A stretch of DNA of 64,000 nt from the NCBI GenBank assembly GCA_020226215.1, contig CM035228.1, positions 248,001 to 312,000 on the forward strand. The letters run 5' to 3'. The stretch's first letter is position 1. Every line of letters starts with the position of its first letter. The position numbers were made by a program, and so were the translations under genes. Origin of the DNA: Sindora glabra. Its lineage: Eukaryota > Streptophyta > Magnoliopsida > Fabales > Fabaceae. Of this stretch, positions 13,182 to 27,300 are shown piece after piece. The notes below the pieces were generated by a model. That model was given only the letters and a program-made list of their open reading frames with translations. It had not been told where the DNA came from and did no database searches.

Positions 13182-14455
13182 GTAAGGCATTTTAATTTTT
13201 TATGTAAGTATGTTTTACTTTTTCATAATAAATTAATAAATAAGAAATTAAAAATTTAAAAAAATTATGATAAAAAGATATTATATTAAATAGAGATAAT
13301 TAATATTTAATAATATTTATATATTATAATTTTAAATAAAATATTAATTATTTTAATGATACTTTCTAAGAAGTAGTTTAGAATTAAATTAAACAAAACA
13401 CATAAAATTAATTTTTGAAAAATGTCAATTCATTAGTGTCTATCAAACAACTTTAATCATCTCTTCAGAAGTTTAAAAGAGAAATTACATCTTAAAAAGT
13501 TAATTTTTTTTATAAAAATTTACTTCTTGTGTGAATCAAATAACTCTTAAAAGTGGCAATGGGGCACTTTGATAAAAAAGAAAACCTTTTCAAAATTGAT
13601 GTTGCATTTAATAAGATGTAATGAAAATAAATAGGATGAAATGATTATTTCATGATCATGTTTGGTATGGTTAATTATGTTTGATATAACAAGTATTGTA
13701 GGAATATAACGAAAGGAAGTATAAATAACAATAATACTTTTAAAAATAAAGAAAAAGTGTAAAATTGTAATTATACTTATACAAAAAAAATTGCATTGTT
13801 AATTTTTATTTATTTATAATTGAATATATATAATTTACAGTCAAGCATGTATATTAAATAATAAAATAATAATATATATTAAAAATATTTAATATTATGA
13901 ATAATAAAAATTACTTTATTTGGATTTTAATTATCAAAATCATAATTATTCAAAAAATTTTGATTGAATGATATTTTATATAGAATATAAATATATTTTA
14001 TTTAAAATTTTATTATAAAAATATAATTACTAAAATATATGAATTAGAAAATATTAAAAATTATTTATTGATAAAAATAATATTAAAATATACGAAAAAT
14101 GTGAGAGATAATAGTGCAAAAAAGGTCATTCCAAAAATAAGGAAATGATCTTTACATCATTTTTTATCATGGAATAGGAATTTCATTATTTAATAAAATG
14201 ACTATTTCGAATGGAGTGAATATTTTTCCATTTTGTTTGGTTGCCTTTGGTATATGGATCAAATATTCCTAAGAATTTTAATATTTTAAGAAATATGATT
14301 TCTAAAAATTTAATTTTTGAAAATATGACATTATTATATTTGGTTTAATTAGAAATATTTATAAATATGTTATAATATTATATTTTAATTATTTTAAATA
14401 TTTTTAAAGTTATTATTAAATTATAAAAAATAATTTTATTAAAAATTAAATAATT
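13182..14455. other. Extremely AT-rich DNA, nothing recognised
   Basis: Long A and T runs with no coding potential. Confidence 0.4.
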
Positions 14456-14459
14456 AATA

Positions 14460-14825
14460 TTTGTGGATAATGGCCAATAGTGATTACTAAATATATATGG
14501 AAAGAATAATAATGGTAGAAGATGGTTATTGGTAATTAATAGTGGTTAAAGGTGGTCACTGAAAATGAATGGTGGCCAATGGTACTTAATAGTGATAAAT
14601 ATTAAATGGTAGTCATTAGTAATAAATAATGGTAAATAGTAATAACTGATAATAAATAAAGTTTAATGGTGGTTACTAATAACAAATGATGGTGAATGAT
14701 AATTACTAATAGTTGGTAGTAGCTAGTAATAATCATCTATAATGAATGGTGGTCAACAATAATATATAGTGGCAGGTGGTAGTTAATAGCAGTAAGTGGT
14801 AGCGAATGATAGTAGTGGAATGAAA
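14460..14825. repeat. Degenerate minisatellite of GGTGGT / AATAGTGGT-type units
   Basis: For about 360 bp the + strand is made of short purine-rich words such as AATGGTGGT, AATAGTGGT and GGTGATAAT joined by TAATAAAT-type links. The unit length varies and copies have diverged. Cytosine is scarce on the + strand. It encodes nothing. Confidence 0.65.
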
Positions 14826-15484
14826 TATTAATAGTAGTAAGGATTTAACAAAAAGGTGGGAAAATAAATTATTTATATAAATAAAATATTTTCATGCTAT
14901 AAGGTTATAGGATATCTATCTTTTTAATGAAAATATTTTAAAAGAATATTGAATTAAAAATATTTTTGAGAACATGAATATTTTTAAAAATATTTTTTTA
15001 AAATTTGAACCAGGACTCTTAGAATTTGTTTGGATTCTATTTGTGAGAATGATTTTATTTTTTTTAAAAATAAAAATATTGAAAAATTGGTTTGGTAATG
15101 TGATCTCAAAATTTATTTTTAAAAACTATTTCTAATTTTTTTAACAAAATAATAAGTTTTGGATTTTTTTAAAATTTATTATTTTATTCTTGATAGCAAT
15201 TTTATGATTAAATAAATTTTTTATTTTTTTATTTAACCAAACATCTTCTATATTTTATTTTATTTGAATTATGAAACAGTTTTTGAAAATGAATATCGAA
15301 ATATATTTCCACATCTCCTAAAAATATTTATAGGAGTATGAAAGGACGATGTTATCCAACCCGAAATCAAGTGAGCGGATACTCCAAAGGATTCCGGCCA
15401 CCGTCATTGAAATGTCCGTTCCCGGTCACTACATAACAATTCTAGGCTTGGCTTTGCAACTTCCAGGTTCAGGAAAGCTACGAC
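14826..15484. other. Promoter side and 5' flank of the SDR gene
   Basis: AT-rich to about 15335, then composition shifts to the more balanced values of the gene. An ATG at 15349 opens an 84-codon frame that is out of frame with the SDR start and runs past it into intron 1. If transcription starts upstream of 15349 it would be an overlapping upstream ORF. No firm TATA box could be chosen. Confidence 0.35.
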
Positions 15485-18400
15485 ATGATAATCATATGGC
15501 TCATCTCGTTCATTTCTCTGTTCCTTTTCCTGTTATTCAAATTCGCCAACGCATATGGTCTGTTCCTTCTCTCTCTCTCTCTCTGATGTTATATTCCATC
15601 TAATTTGAGCTTAGGTTGGGAACTTTTCTTTTCCATTTTTGGTGACAAAAGGAGTGCTGATTGGGATCAATCTTAGCTGTTTCAAATGATCGATACTGTA
15701 CTTTTTGTTTTCCCATTTATCAGGTGATTTCACTTTAATGTCCAAGAACCATCCAAAGCGTGAAAAAATTGAAGATAAGGTACGCAAAGGCCTTATGGTT
15801 ATTTTGTTGTTCTGCATAGAATCCATTCTTCAATTCTTTCTTGTGTCTTTAGTTGATTTGTATTATTTTTTTTGGAAAATGTTTTTACACTTGCTTAATG
15901 TCAGGTTGTTTGGATTACGGGAGCTAGCCGTGGAATTGGTAAACATCATTGATCGTCTTTATGAGGGAAAAAAATGTTTATGCTGATTTTACTTATCCAT
16001 TAATGGGATTGATTTTCATTATGCATACAGTTCTTCTCTCTAAATCAATTCTCTAGCCTTACTGTTACAATTATAGTCCTATCTTCTATTTAATTTGGAC
16101 TTCGTTTGGGAATTGATCTATTTTGATATGTATTTCTGCCGGATTTTATTTTATTTTCTAATCACCAACTAAAAGCTTCATATTCTCTGTAAAAGCATTG
16201 TCCATGCTGTTACTTATACCTCAAATTTTATCTGCTAAGGCATTTCAGTTCATCATGCATAAGTTATTATCACAGCTATCACATTTAGCATTCTTGTACC
16301 ATATTATTGTTGGACACTTTCTTGTGTAACAGTTGGACAATTGATATGGTTGGCTTTCTCTTGCTTGAAAATTCCCATTAATTTTTTAGTTTTCAGAAAA
16401 CAATTGTTTGGGGCCTTCTTTGTGATAAATTAACTGAGTTCCTATTTTCCTTCTCATCTAAGGGGAGGTTCTTGCTAAACAACTCGCAAGTCTAGGGGCC
16501 AAGCTAATCATCTCAGCTAGAAATAAAGCTGAACTGGAGCGAGTAAAGAGAGAACTGAATGGTATGTACTATCACTTAAAGCTGTAAGATGCAGCTATAA
16601 TGATACACAGAGATGCCATGCTTTATTAATATGTGGCTGGCATACCTCCAGGTAAGCATGCGCCTAATGAGGTCAAGATTTTACCCCTTGATTTAACATC
16701 TGGAGAGGATTCTCTTAAGGAGGCTGTTGAGAGAGCAGAATCCTTATTTCCTGGTTTGGGTGTTGATTACATGATTCATAATGCTGCTTTTGAGCGTCCT
16801 GTAAGTGGCTGATTGTTTGTCTAGTTGTTACACAGCATGAATCAGAAATATCATCAGAAAAGAAAAGCTAGGAAATTTTTTTTAAGATAGTGGTTAAAAT
16901 TTTGAACATGATTCAAATTGCAGAAGATATTATCCTTCAAAATGGAGTTTTATTTTTAATACAATTCCTTTGACCACGTTATATTCAGTGTGTTTATTGC
17001 AATTACCTTTTCAAAAAGTTGCATCTGTTTTGGATCAAGTGAATACACAATTTCCCTATTATTGGGTATGTTTACAACCTGTCCTCCGCATTAGCATGCT
17101 ATCCAGTTTAAGAGTGCAGCAATGTAGTTTTACAAGGTAATGCTACCAAGAGCTTTTCCATATTTTCTGGTTTTTATTGATGATACATCAAGGTATATTT
17201 CTTCTCTGGTGTGCACAGAAGTGGTACTCTGTGGCTACCCCCCCCCCCCCAAAATAAAATAAAATAAAAAGAACCACCAAACGAGACTTCAAACTAAATT
17301 ATTTCTCAGATTGATAGAGTATTAAGATTACCACCTAGTTACTCTATGTGAAAACTTTGTGATTTATATATGGACTTGAAAATGAAATTCAACTAATTAA
17401 GATTAAATTAAGTTCAAGTCCTTTATGTCAACAAAGATTTTTGTTATTTTCTTTTCTTTGACCTATGAGTACTTCATAATTTTAATTCTTTTTAAACTTA
17501 AAACTTCCATGAATCATGTGCACAAAACTTGCAATTATTTCATTAAAAAAATTGTAACTTTGTACGAACTTCTCATATAACAAAGTTACAAACACATAAA
17601 AATTTTAATTCTTTTGACAATAATTGCACTACGAAAATTTTTGAAATTTTGCAACTTTTTTTTTTTTGAAATATTACTTTTTGTGACAAAGTTGCAAAAA
17701 ATATAAAAAAATTTCACCAGAAATGCAAGAAAATGTACTGGGCCTACTGTCACCTATTCTTTCCAATACATGCCAGAGTATGACCATACAGATATTATTT
17801 CTTCTCAACTTGCCAGTTTCCTTGTAAAGCTTCACATAGTACACCTCACACAACCTTCTGCTCTTGCTTCACATTCATGCAAATTACTTATTATCTAAAT
17901 CTAAATTCTAAATATAGGATTATTTGGCATCGAAAAATTAACTTTGTGCGAAAAGAAGATTTATTTCTACAGTATCAGCATCCCTTCCAATCTGGACAAA
18001 AAATCCTAAATGTTGACAATGTGCTACATGATTTATGCTTGTCATTATTTGGCACTATAACACATTGATAATGCTTATCAATGATATTGTCTTTTCCCAT
18101 TTATAATAGTGATTCTTTACTATGACATTTTTCATTAACATTGATAATGCTTATCAATGATATTGTCTTTCCCCATTTATAATAGTGATTCTTTACTATG
18201 ACATTTTTCATTAACATACTTATTTGGTTTTGCAGAAAACATCAGCTTTAGATGTGACTTATGAAATTCTCAAGGTGCCTTGTAAAGGATGCTCTTTTAT
18301 CCAAGTCACCAATTTGTCCTTGACTTTTCAACTAAAAAATTTACCCCTGCTAGACTTAAAAAGTCCCCTTCACCTTTCTCCTTTCTTTTTTTTTTTTCAT

Positions 18401-21400
18401 TCTAATATTTTCTGTTACTCTTTGTCTGAGTAGGCAACATTTGATGTTAATGTTCTGGGGACGATAACTCTAACACGGTTGTTGGTTCCTTTCATGTTGA
18501 AGCGGGGGCAAGGTCATTTTGTGGTGGTATGTGGGAATTCTTTACTGGATAATGTCTAATTTGGCCTCTGGATGTTGATAATATATTAAATGATTAGAAA
18601 CAACATATGGAGTTTGTAAGAAGGCATTTGCAACTGTTTATCAACAGAGTCAAATTACTGTAATTAAAAAGTTCAGAAAAGTTGGCTTCAGTTACATTTT
18701 ATCCCATAATGATTTTAACTGTTTGTTTAAGGTAGTGCTATGTTTGGGTGTACCAATTTCTGGTTATGCTGATAATCGTGACAGATCTTATTTTGAAGAC
18801 TTCTTTTTTCCTTTTTATTTTTCTTGTTATTTATTTGTAAGCAGCTGAGCAGTGCTGCAGGGAAGACACCAGCCCCTGGTCAGGCCGTGTATTCTGCTTC
18901 TAAATATGCTCTAAATGGCTACTTCCATACCTTGCGTTCTGAGGTATGTACATGGCTCTAAGGCTGGCAACTGACCTTCCATAAACCATTCATATGTGAT
19001 AAAACATAATAGTCCTTTTTCCTAGCCAGAGAAAGAAGCCCAAACTACACAGAATTTTTTTTTTTAATTTTATTTTTTTTATTGTCACTGCATAAGATAA
19101 GTTCTATCTTGCATACTAATCTTTATTTTTTGCAGCTCTATCAGAAGGGAATCAAGGTAACTGTTGTCTGTCCTGGGCCAATAGAAACATCAAATAGTTC
19201 TGGAGCAAAACTTTTGGACAAGGGTTCATATGAGGTGTGTCCCTTTGTTAATATACCATCCTTGCTGTTATTAAGAGACAACTTGAATTTGTCTTTGCTT
19301 TACCTACACCCTACCACATACAAGAGTACTTCAAATCTAATGAAAGAAACAAAAACACAGTGATAGGACAGTCACTATTTTCTAGGTTTATAGACCCCTT
19401 CTCTACAAGAATGATTTTTTTTCTTTTTAATATATAAGAACTTTGTAGTATTAATTTAATGAATAAAGTAAAATTAAAACTTACTATAGAGTCATAGGAG
19501 TGAGGAATTTGAGTAGTTTACAAGAGGCCTTAGATTTAAGCTTTATGGCACCGTTGTACCAAAATAATGTAAAATCTACTATGTGTGATTTTTGTTTGTT
19601 ATTAAGGTTGGCACATGAATCCTTCTTCAATAGCTAGGGTAAGGTTGCGTACAATAGACCTAAAGTGGTCTGACCCTCCCTGGACCCCGTGCATAACGTG
19701 AGCTTCGTGCACCGGGCTGTCCTTTTATTAAGGTTGGCACATGAATCCTTCTTCAATAGCCAGTGTACGGGCTTGCTAATTTCATGTTAGCTAAGCAAAG
19801 ATAAACTTAGACATAGCTTGAAGTATATGCAATTTAATATCAAACAAAAGAATTAAAAGCTAGATATAGATATAGGGGAAGAACAAAGAGCAAATTCCTG
19901 GAGTATTTCTTTTCCTATTATATTATGGTTTCTGTGGGGATTTTTTTTTTCCTTAAAGAAAAAAAAAACTATTTGAAGTGAACAGAACTCTAGGGTCATT
20001 GAATTATATGTTTTCCCTACATTTGAAATCCGCTCTCTTGACAGAAGCGTGTATCCTCAGAAAGGTGTGCAGAGCTGACCATTATTGCTGCAACCCATGG
20101 CCTAAAGGAAGCTTGGATATCATATCAGGTATACATCCATTGGGATTATAAATTATTCTGATAGATTACTCCTTGTTTACTTATCTCCTTTCCTAGGATG
20201 TCTTTAACCATAGATTATGAATTTTCTCTGCAAAGTGCAAAGATTCTGTTTTAAGTGTAGTTTCATGATGGTATTATATAATGCGGACAAGCAATGACAA
20301 TTTATTGCCAAGAATTAGTGACATTTTTATGGTCGGTATATGTTGATTAGAGGAAAATTTGTAATGTCATTTTCTCAATCGAGTTAGGTAGTTATTATAT
20401 ATAATATAATACAGAATATATATCATAAAACATAAGTGATATGACACATAATACTATTTATTTACTAACACTCCCCCTCAAGCTGGGTTATAGATATCAA
20501 TCATGCCTAACTTGTTACAAATTTCATCAACCCGTTTCCCTGGAAGAGTCTTAGTTTTAATATATCTAACACTGATAATTCCTTCTTGTAACTTCTGTCT
20601 AACAAAGTGACAATCAACCTCTACATGCTTAAATTGTTCATGAAAAGCTGGATTCGAAGTAATATGAGTAGCAGCTTGATTGTTACAACACAATTGTATA
20701 ATTTCATGAGTCTTGATGCCAAGTTACTAAAGAAGGTAAGCAACCCATACAAGTTCAGATATACCATGAGTCATAGCCCGGTATTCAAACTTTGTATTGG
20801 AGCTTGTTTCTTACTTTTTCACAACACAAGGTTTCCTTTAACAAACACACAATACCCAGAAGTAGATCTCCGATCTATGGGACAACCTGTCCAATCTGCA
20901 TTAGAAAAAGCCTCCACTCTGTAATAAGCATGATTTTTATGTAAAACTTCTCGATCAGGTGCCTTCTTCAAATACTTCAAAATGTGTGTAAGAGCATCCT
21001 GGTGAGAGGTTCTTGGAGAGTTCATAAACTGATTAACCACACTTACTAGAAAGGCAATGTCAGGCCTAGTTATAGTAAAAGTAGTTTGATTTTTCTATCA
21101 ATCTCTTGTACTGCTCAAGATCTTCAAGTAACTACCCATCTTCTGGATTAAGTTTAACATTTGTAATCATAAGAGTTTCGCATGGTTTAACATTAATCAT
21201 GCCTATTTCATTCAAGAGGTCAAGCATATATTTTCTTTGACATAAGAAAATTCCTTTTCTTCGAGATAAGAAAATCCCTTTTATTCCTCGAGTAATCTCA
21301 ATACCTAAGAAATATCAAAGTGCTCCTAGGCTTTTAGTCTACAATTTAGCTTGAAGAAAAGCTTTTAATTGTAAAATGCCCAGTTTGTCACTTTTAGTAA

Positions 21401-24272
21401 TCACAATATTGTTAACATACACAGTTAGAAGAATACATTTTGAATCAGATTTTCTATAAAACATAGAGTGATTATAATTACTTTTTTCCATTTCGAATTT
21501 TGTCACTTCATTTAATCTTTCAAACTAAGTTCGAGGAGATTGTTTCAATCCATATAATGATTTTTTCAAAAGTATTACTTTTCCACGCTCCTCTTGAGTA
21601 ACAAATCCAAGTGGTTGCTTCATATACACTTCTTTATGCAGATTTTCATGTAAAAAGACATTTTTAACATCCAACTAGTGAAGAGACCAGTTATTAGTAG
21701 CAGCAAGAGAGATAAGTAATTGAATTGAAGTAATTTTAGTCACAGGAGAAAAAGTCTTTGAGTAATCAATGCCATAGGTTTAAGCATATTCCTTAGTTAC
21801 TAAACGTGTTTTCAAACGAGCAATAGAACCGTCCGAATGCACTTTCACAATAAATATTCATTTACAACCAATGAATTGTTTACTATCAGGTAAAGATACA
21901 AGATTCCATGTCTAATTTGCCTCAAGAGCTATCATTTCTTTCTCCATAGTAGCACGCTACCCATTATAAGAAAGAATTTCAAAATATGACTTAGGAACAA
22001 TAATATTGTCTAAGGAGGCAATAAAAGATTGAGAAGAAGCAGGTAAAGAAGAATATGACACATAGTTGGAATTGGAATAAAGGTGATTAGAGTTACCTTT
22101 CTGAGTACAAGTATAAATACCTTTTCAATGAGCAATAGGTAAATCCAAGTCAGAAGACAGAAGGAGGATCTAATAAGAAAGGAGCCAATAAGGGAGATAA
22201 AGTTGACAAATCATTTGGAATGAAGTTTGAACCGGATGTTTGTGGCTTATCTGGTGGAGGAGCTGCTAATGGTACCTGCACTTTATGAGAGTAAACATAT
22301 TTAATGGGAGATCGAACCTAATTCTGTTGTGGAGAAACTTGTAGATCTTGTGAGAGAGAAGATACAAAGAAGTATTCATCAACAGGTTTTGAATCTGGCA
22401 AGGAGGAAGATGGAGAAGACCTAAAGAATGGAGTAAATTCGAAAAATGTAACATCAAAAGATACAAAATAACGATTTAAGTCCGGGAAAAAATACCGATA
22501 CTCTTTTTAAGTATGAGAATATCCAAGGAAAACACATTTCAAAGACTGAGGATTCAATTTGGATACCTGAGGACGATTATCATGAACGAAATATGTACAC
22601 CTAAAAATACGTAGAGGAATAGGAAATAAGGACTAAGAGGGAAATAAAAGTAGAAAAAGGTACCTGACTATCAAGGACTGAAGAAGGCATGTGATTTATC
22701 AAAAAATAAGCTGTAGAATTTGCATCCCAAAAAATTTTAGGAACCTTTATTTGAAGTAAAAGGGCATGAGAAACTTTCATTAAATGTTGATTTTTTTGTT
22801 CAATTACTTCATTTTGTTATAGAGTAATAGTACAAGATGACTGATGAATTATACCATATTGTAATAAATAGGCTAAAAATTGTGTAGATAAATACTCCTT
22901 AGCAGTATCACTTCGAAAATTATGAATAATTATGTGAAACTGATTTGTAACTTCAGCAGTACGAAAGATATGAAATAACTTTGAATGATCTTTTATTAAA
23001 TAAAGCTAATTCATTTTTGAATAATCATCCACAAAAGATACAAAATAATGAAAACCAGATTTTGAAGTAATTGGGTAAGGCCCCCAAATATCTGAATGTA
23101 CTAACTCAATTGGAGATGAAGCCTGCTTATTAATTCTAGGAACATATGATTGATAATATTGTTTAGTAAATTGACAAGACTCACAATCTAAACAAGAAAC
23201 AGATTCTAAGTTAGGACATAACTTTCGTAAAGATATCAATGAGAGGTGATTAAAATGACAATGCAATTGATGTGGAATGAGAGTAATAGTAATAGCAATT
23301 GATTGAGTAACTTTGTCATCTAATATGTATAATCTCCCAGATTTATGTCTCCTATCAAAAATCTTAGTCAACAGATCCTGAAACACACAATAACCAGGAA
23401 AGAAGAAAACATCACAATTATAAGTACATATAATTTGGCTGACTAAACGTAAATTAAATGAAAAATTTGGGAGATATAAAATATTGGATAGAGAAATATC
23501 AGAAGTAACATTAACCATATCATTTCCAATAAAGAAGCAATAGATCCATTGGTTAAAGTAACATGAGAAGGATGAGAGGTATTAAAGGAAGACATGATAC
23601 CAATTTGACTAGTTATATGATCAGTGGTCTCAAAATCAATGACCCATCTAGAATTGGAATTGGATAGACATGCAATGGGATTACCTGTTTGAACCATGGT
23701 TGTCAAAATCGCGTTTTAAATCGTAAAATCGTGCGATTTTACGTCTCAGACATAGCCATGCGAGTTCGATTACACAGAAAAATCGTAGATAGTGGGATTG
23801 TTTTGGGATCACGATTTTCACCGTAAAATTGCTTGAATTGTGCTTGCCGAACGATCCCAGCTAAAGGTAGAAATTGCTTCTGATGTCCCCAAAACGACAG
23901 CGTTTTAATTAATGATTTTTTTAAAGTTTAAAAAAAAAAACATTTAGCCTATGTTGTCAACCATTCCCGAAATCCCTAAATCCGTAATCACAAAATACAA
24001 CTTACTTCAATTCAGGAGCTACGCTGGAGCTGGAAAGTAGAATTGCTTGGAGCTGCTGGATGCCCATCTGTCGCTAAAGAAGAGAACGTCATTGGAGAAG
24101 AGAACGACGCCAGAGAAGACATAGCTCAAAGACGCAAAAGCTAAAGTCTGAAGTTCTGAACAGGGGAAAACAGAGGATGTTGTGCGAGGGAGGTAAACAT
24201 AGTAACTAAATGACTCCAGAAGGACCAGAACGTGCTTTTCAGCTTCCCATTTCTATATATTACAAATTTACA

Positions 24273-24303
<31 letters not shown>

Positions 24304-27300
24304 TTATATTTTATATATCTGAATTAGATTTTATATTTATATTATTTATAGATGATTAATATTTTTTGGTAGATTTTAACTTTTAATATTGATTAAAAAA
24401 TTTAATTTTTCTTTACTGATTGATAAATTTTTTTATTTTATATATAATATTAATTTTTGTTAAATGATTGTTAATTTTTGAAGCTAAAAAATGCCTTTTC
24501 TGGTGGTGCAAGTGCTAGTGGGAGTACAAGTGCAAGTAAAAAAGTTGTTAGAAAAAATGCTCTAGAAAATAGAAGTGATATAGGGTGACAACATAATTAT
24601 GTAAGACCTTTATTTTATCGAAATTATAGATATTTGGAATTATTTTGCCTATATTTAATATTTTAGGAAGTATATATGTATAAATTTATGTATTTTTACA
24701 GTATAGGTAGGATCTTACGATCCTACTTACGATTTCACGAATTACGATCTTAATCTTCTCATCCGATCCTAGGTAAGATCTACAATTTTGACAACCTTGG
24801 TTTGAACTATTGAGGCAGTGGATTGAGTAGATGGCAACTATAAAAAGGCCTTCAATTGCAAATACTCAGCATATTCATTATCAGACAGTAATTTACCATT
24901 GTTTCTTGATTTTTCTGGGCTATTAGAACCCCCAAATTTGCTTGTCAAATTAGAACCAGCATTTATGATGAATAAACTTATCCAATCAGCAAATTAAAAA
25001 TCAAAAAATTATCAGAAAAAATAGAAAACACTGTTTGGAGTCACAGAATCACAAAAACAACCTCACAAGGCTACTCAAAAACCTCTGAAATAGTGCCTCG
25101 GTGAAGATTGCCGCCTACAAATCCTCCATGCGCTGTCGTACACCACGTGCGTGAGTCACGCACCACTTATCCTAGATTGTCTTGCCGTGATTTGTCATCT
25201 TATGTGCCTAGATCGTTCTTTCAGTGGTCGGAACTGCGTCAATGTTGCCAAACAGCACCCTGCTACTCTCTTCTACCACCAAATAGCACCTCTGAAATCT
25301 GGGCTTCCACTAATATGCAGCTCAGATTGCCGCTGGCCCCACCGTGACTTTAGTCACGTATATAAAAAAAATTGAAAAAGGGAGAAGAAGAGAGAGAGAG
25401 AGAGAGTTGGATTTTCTTATTTTTTTTTCCTTAAATTGGGTAGAAGAAAAAATATCTAAAAGTTCTAGATACCATGTTGATTAGAGGAAAATTTGTAATG
25501 TCACATTCTCAATTGAGTTAGGTAGTTACTATATATAATATAATACAAAATACATATCATAAAATATAAGTGATGTAGGACATGATGCTACTTATCTACT
25601 AATAGTATATAATGCTTGTGCTTTGCTAGTGAGGGAGAACTTCTTGTGTTGGCATTGCTTACCATGAATAATAGGGACACATAAAAGGGCATGCGAGTGT
25701 TGTTACTCACACTTTTGTGGGCCATGCATAAACAATGCTCAGACAAGAAAAATCCACCAAAGTGGTGATTAAAGAAGCAAAGTGAATCTTAATTTCTTAT
25801 ATCCACCCCATCCTACCTATGTGCATGAGTGGATGAAGCTACATCATAATGGATTCATACTTTTTTGCACTGTGTTTATTTTGTAGATTTGTCTGCCTAC
25901 CTTTGACTTAACGGCTCTTACATTCATGCCTATCTCTCAAATTACTGACAACTGATGCAATACTTGTAGAATGCTGTAATTAGTACCAATAAATTTGTTG
26001 TTAATTTATCATGTTTGTGAATGACTTATGTTTTCTTCCTACAATTTTAAGCTTGAGGGTTTTTTCATTATCATTATTAATATCTTTAACACATAGTTGG
26101 TAGAATTATATTATAGAAAATTATCTTTAATTGATTATGATTGATTTTAGGTTATATTATAGGCTTGCGTTTGCTTGTCTTCCATTCAATGTTAAAGGTA
26201 TTAGTCTTTATAATTTCTAGGAGCACTATATAAATAGAGCATTAGGATTAAGTTTTTTATTTGTATTTCAGCTAATATATCATTCAATAATATTATTGGA
26301 GTTCTCTCTAGCGTTTCTACTTCTCCCTTCTCTCTAAACCCTAATTTGTCTCTCAATATGATATTAAAGTGGCATCATCTACCTTAAGGCGTTGTGGGTT
26401 ATCACTTTCATGTAGCACCCTTTTCATATCACTGTATTTTTGCTTTTGTTGCAGCTTATCTTACCATTCCTTCATCCTTCCAATAATCCTTTCAAGAGCT
26501 AGGTTGTAGAAAACCCTAGTTTTGCACTTTTTTTTTCCTAACGACTTTACACTGCCCTTGCCACCTTCTTCAATTGGACCCTTTCCCAGCGTACATTCAT
26601 CTCACCCTGGACACCATCATGTTTGGCAGCTCCTTGCCGGCCATCCACCAACATGCTATCTTATGCTAGCCACGCATGTCCCGCCATAGCCCACTAGTGC
26701 TTTGTCACTTTTCGGTGTTAGCTTGTCCTCTTTGAAGAGTGTTAGTTCCTACCATCGGCACCATTGTGATTGGGATAGGATAATTGATTTATTAGACTCC
26801 AAAGCTCTGTTGTCATTTGCCATTGCACTTCAACACCAAGAAAACCTAAGTCTTTTGTTTGAAAATGAAGAAAAATACGCTGCTTGAGTCGATTAATACC
26901 AACCTAATCACTTCCTATGATAATTATATCGTCAACACAAACAATGAAATATATAGATTGAGAAGTAGATGAATAATGATAAAAGAAAGAGTGATTTGTT
27001 TCACTTTGGCACGTGCCAAAATTTTGAATGACTTTACTAAATCTCCTATACCAGGTTCGAGAGGACTACTTAAGATCAGATAGAGATCTCTTTGATCGAA
27101 AAACAAGATTGGTCTCCCCTTGAGCAACAAACCCTAGAGATTGTTTTATATAAACTTCTTCAAGATTTCTATGTAAAAAGGCATTTTTGATATCTAGTTG
27201 ATATAAAAACTAATGATTAATGGTTGCAAGAGATAAAAACAAATGAACTGATGTAATTTTGGCAATAGGAGATAAGGTATCATCATAATCTAAGCCCAAA

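Larger units (their letters stand above)
20341..25604 (-). mobile_element. Ty1/copia LTR retrotransposon, complete ends, inactive
   Basis: A minus-strand copia element in intron 10 of the SDR gene. It is bounded by 130 bp LTRs and a 5 bp TSD, GTATA, at 20336-20340 and 25605-25609. The polypurine tract GAGGGGGAG (minus strand) adjoins the left, 3' LTR. The primer-binding site TGGTATCTAGAAC (minus strand, 25462-25474) adjoins the right, 5' LTR and resembles the initiator-Met tRNA type. Reading from right to left there is a protease remnant (WVIDFETTDH where DSGATDH-like is usual), a GAG-pre-integrase zinc region, the integrase core start LVHSDIWGPYP, reverse transcriptase and RNase H. Most of gag is missing. 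A 1.1 kb hAT element interrupts it at 23695-24799. Confidence 0.92.

Noticed and set aside
15349..15603. An 84-codon frame overlapping exon 1 of the SDR gene, as a separate gene or the true start
   Set aside because: It is out of frame with the conserved SDR exons, runs into intron 1 and has no family resemblance. The ATG at 15485 follows an in-frame stop and gives the expected hydrophobic N-terminus.
17640..17720. A foldback element in intron 5 around TTTGCAACTTT
   Set aside because: Short inverted words are visible but no matching ends or target-site duplication could be found.
25108..25375. Two overlapping GC-richer frames next to the copia 5' LTR as genes
   Set aside because: They lie in the leader of the minus-strand copia element and resemble no known protein.
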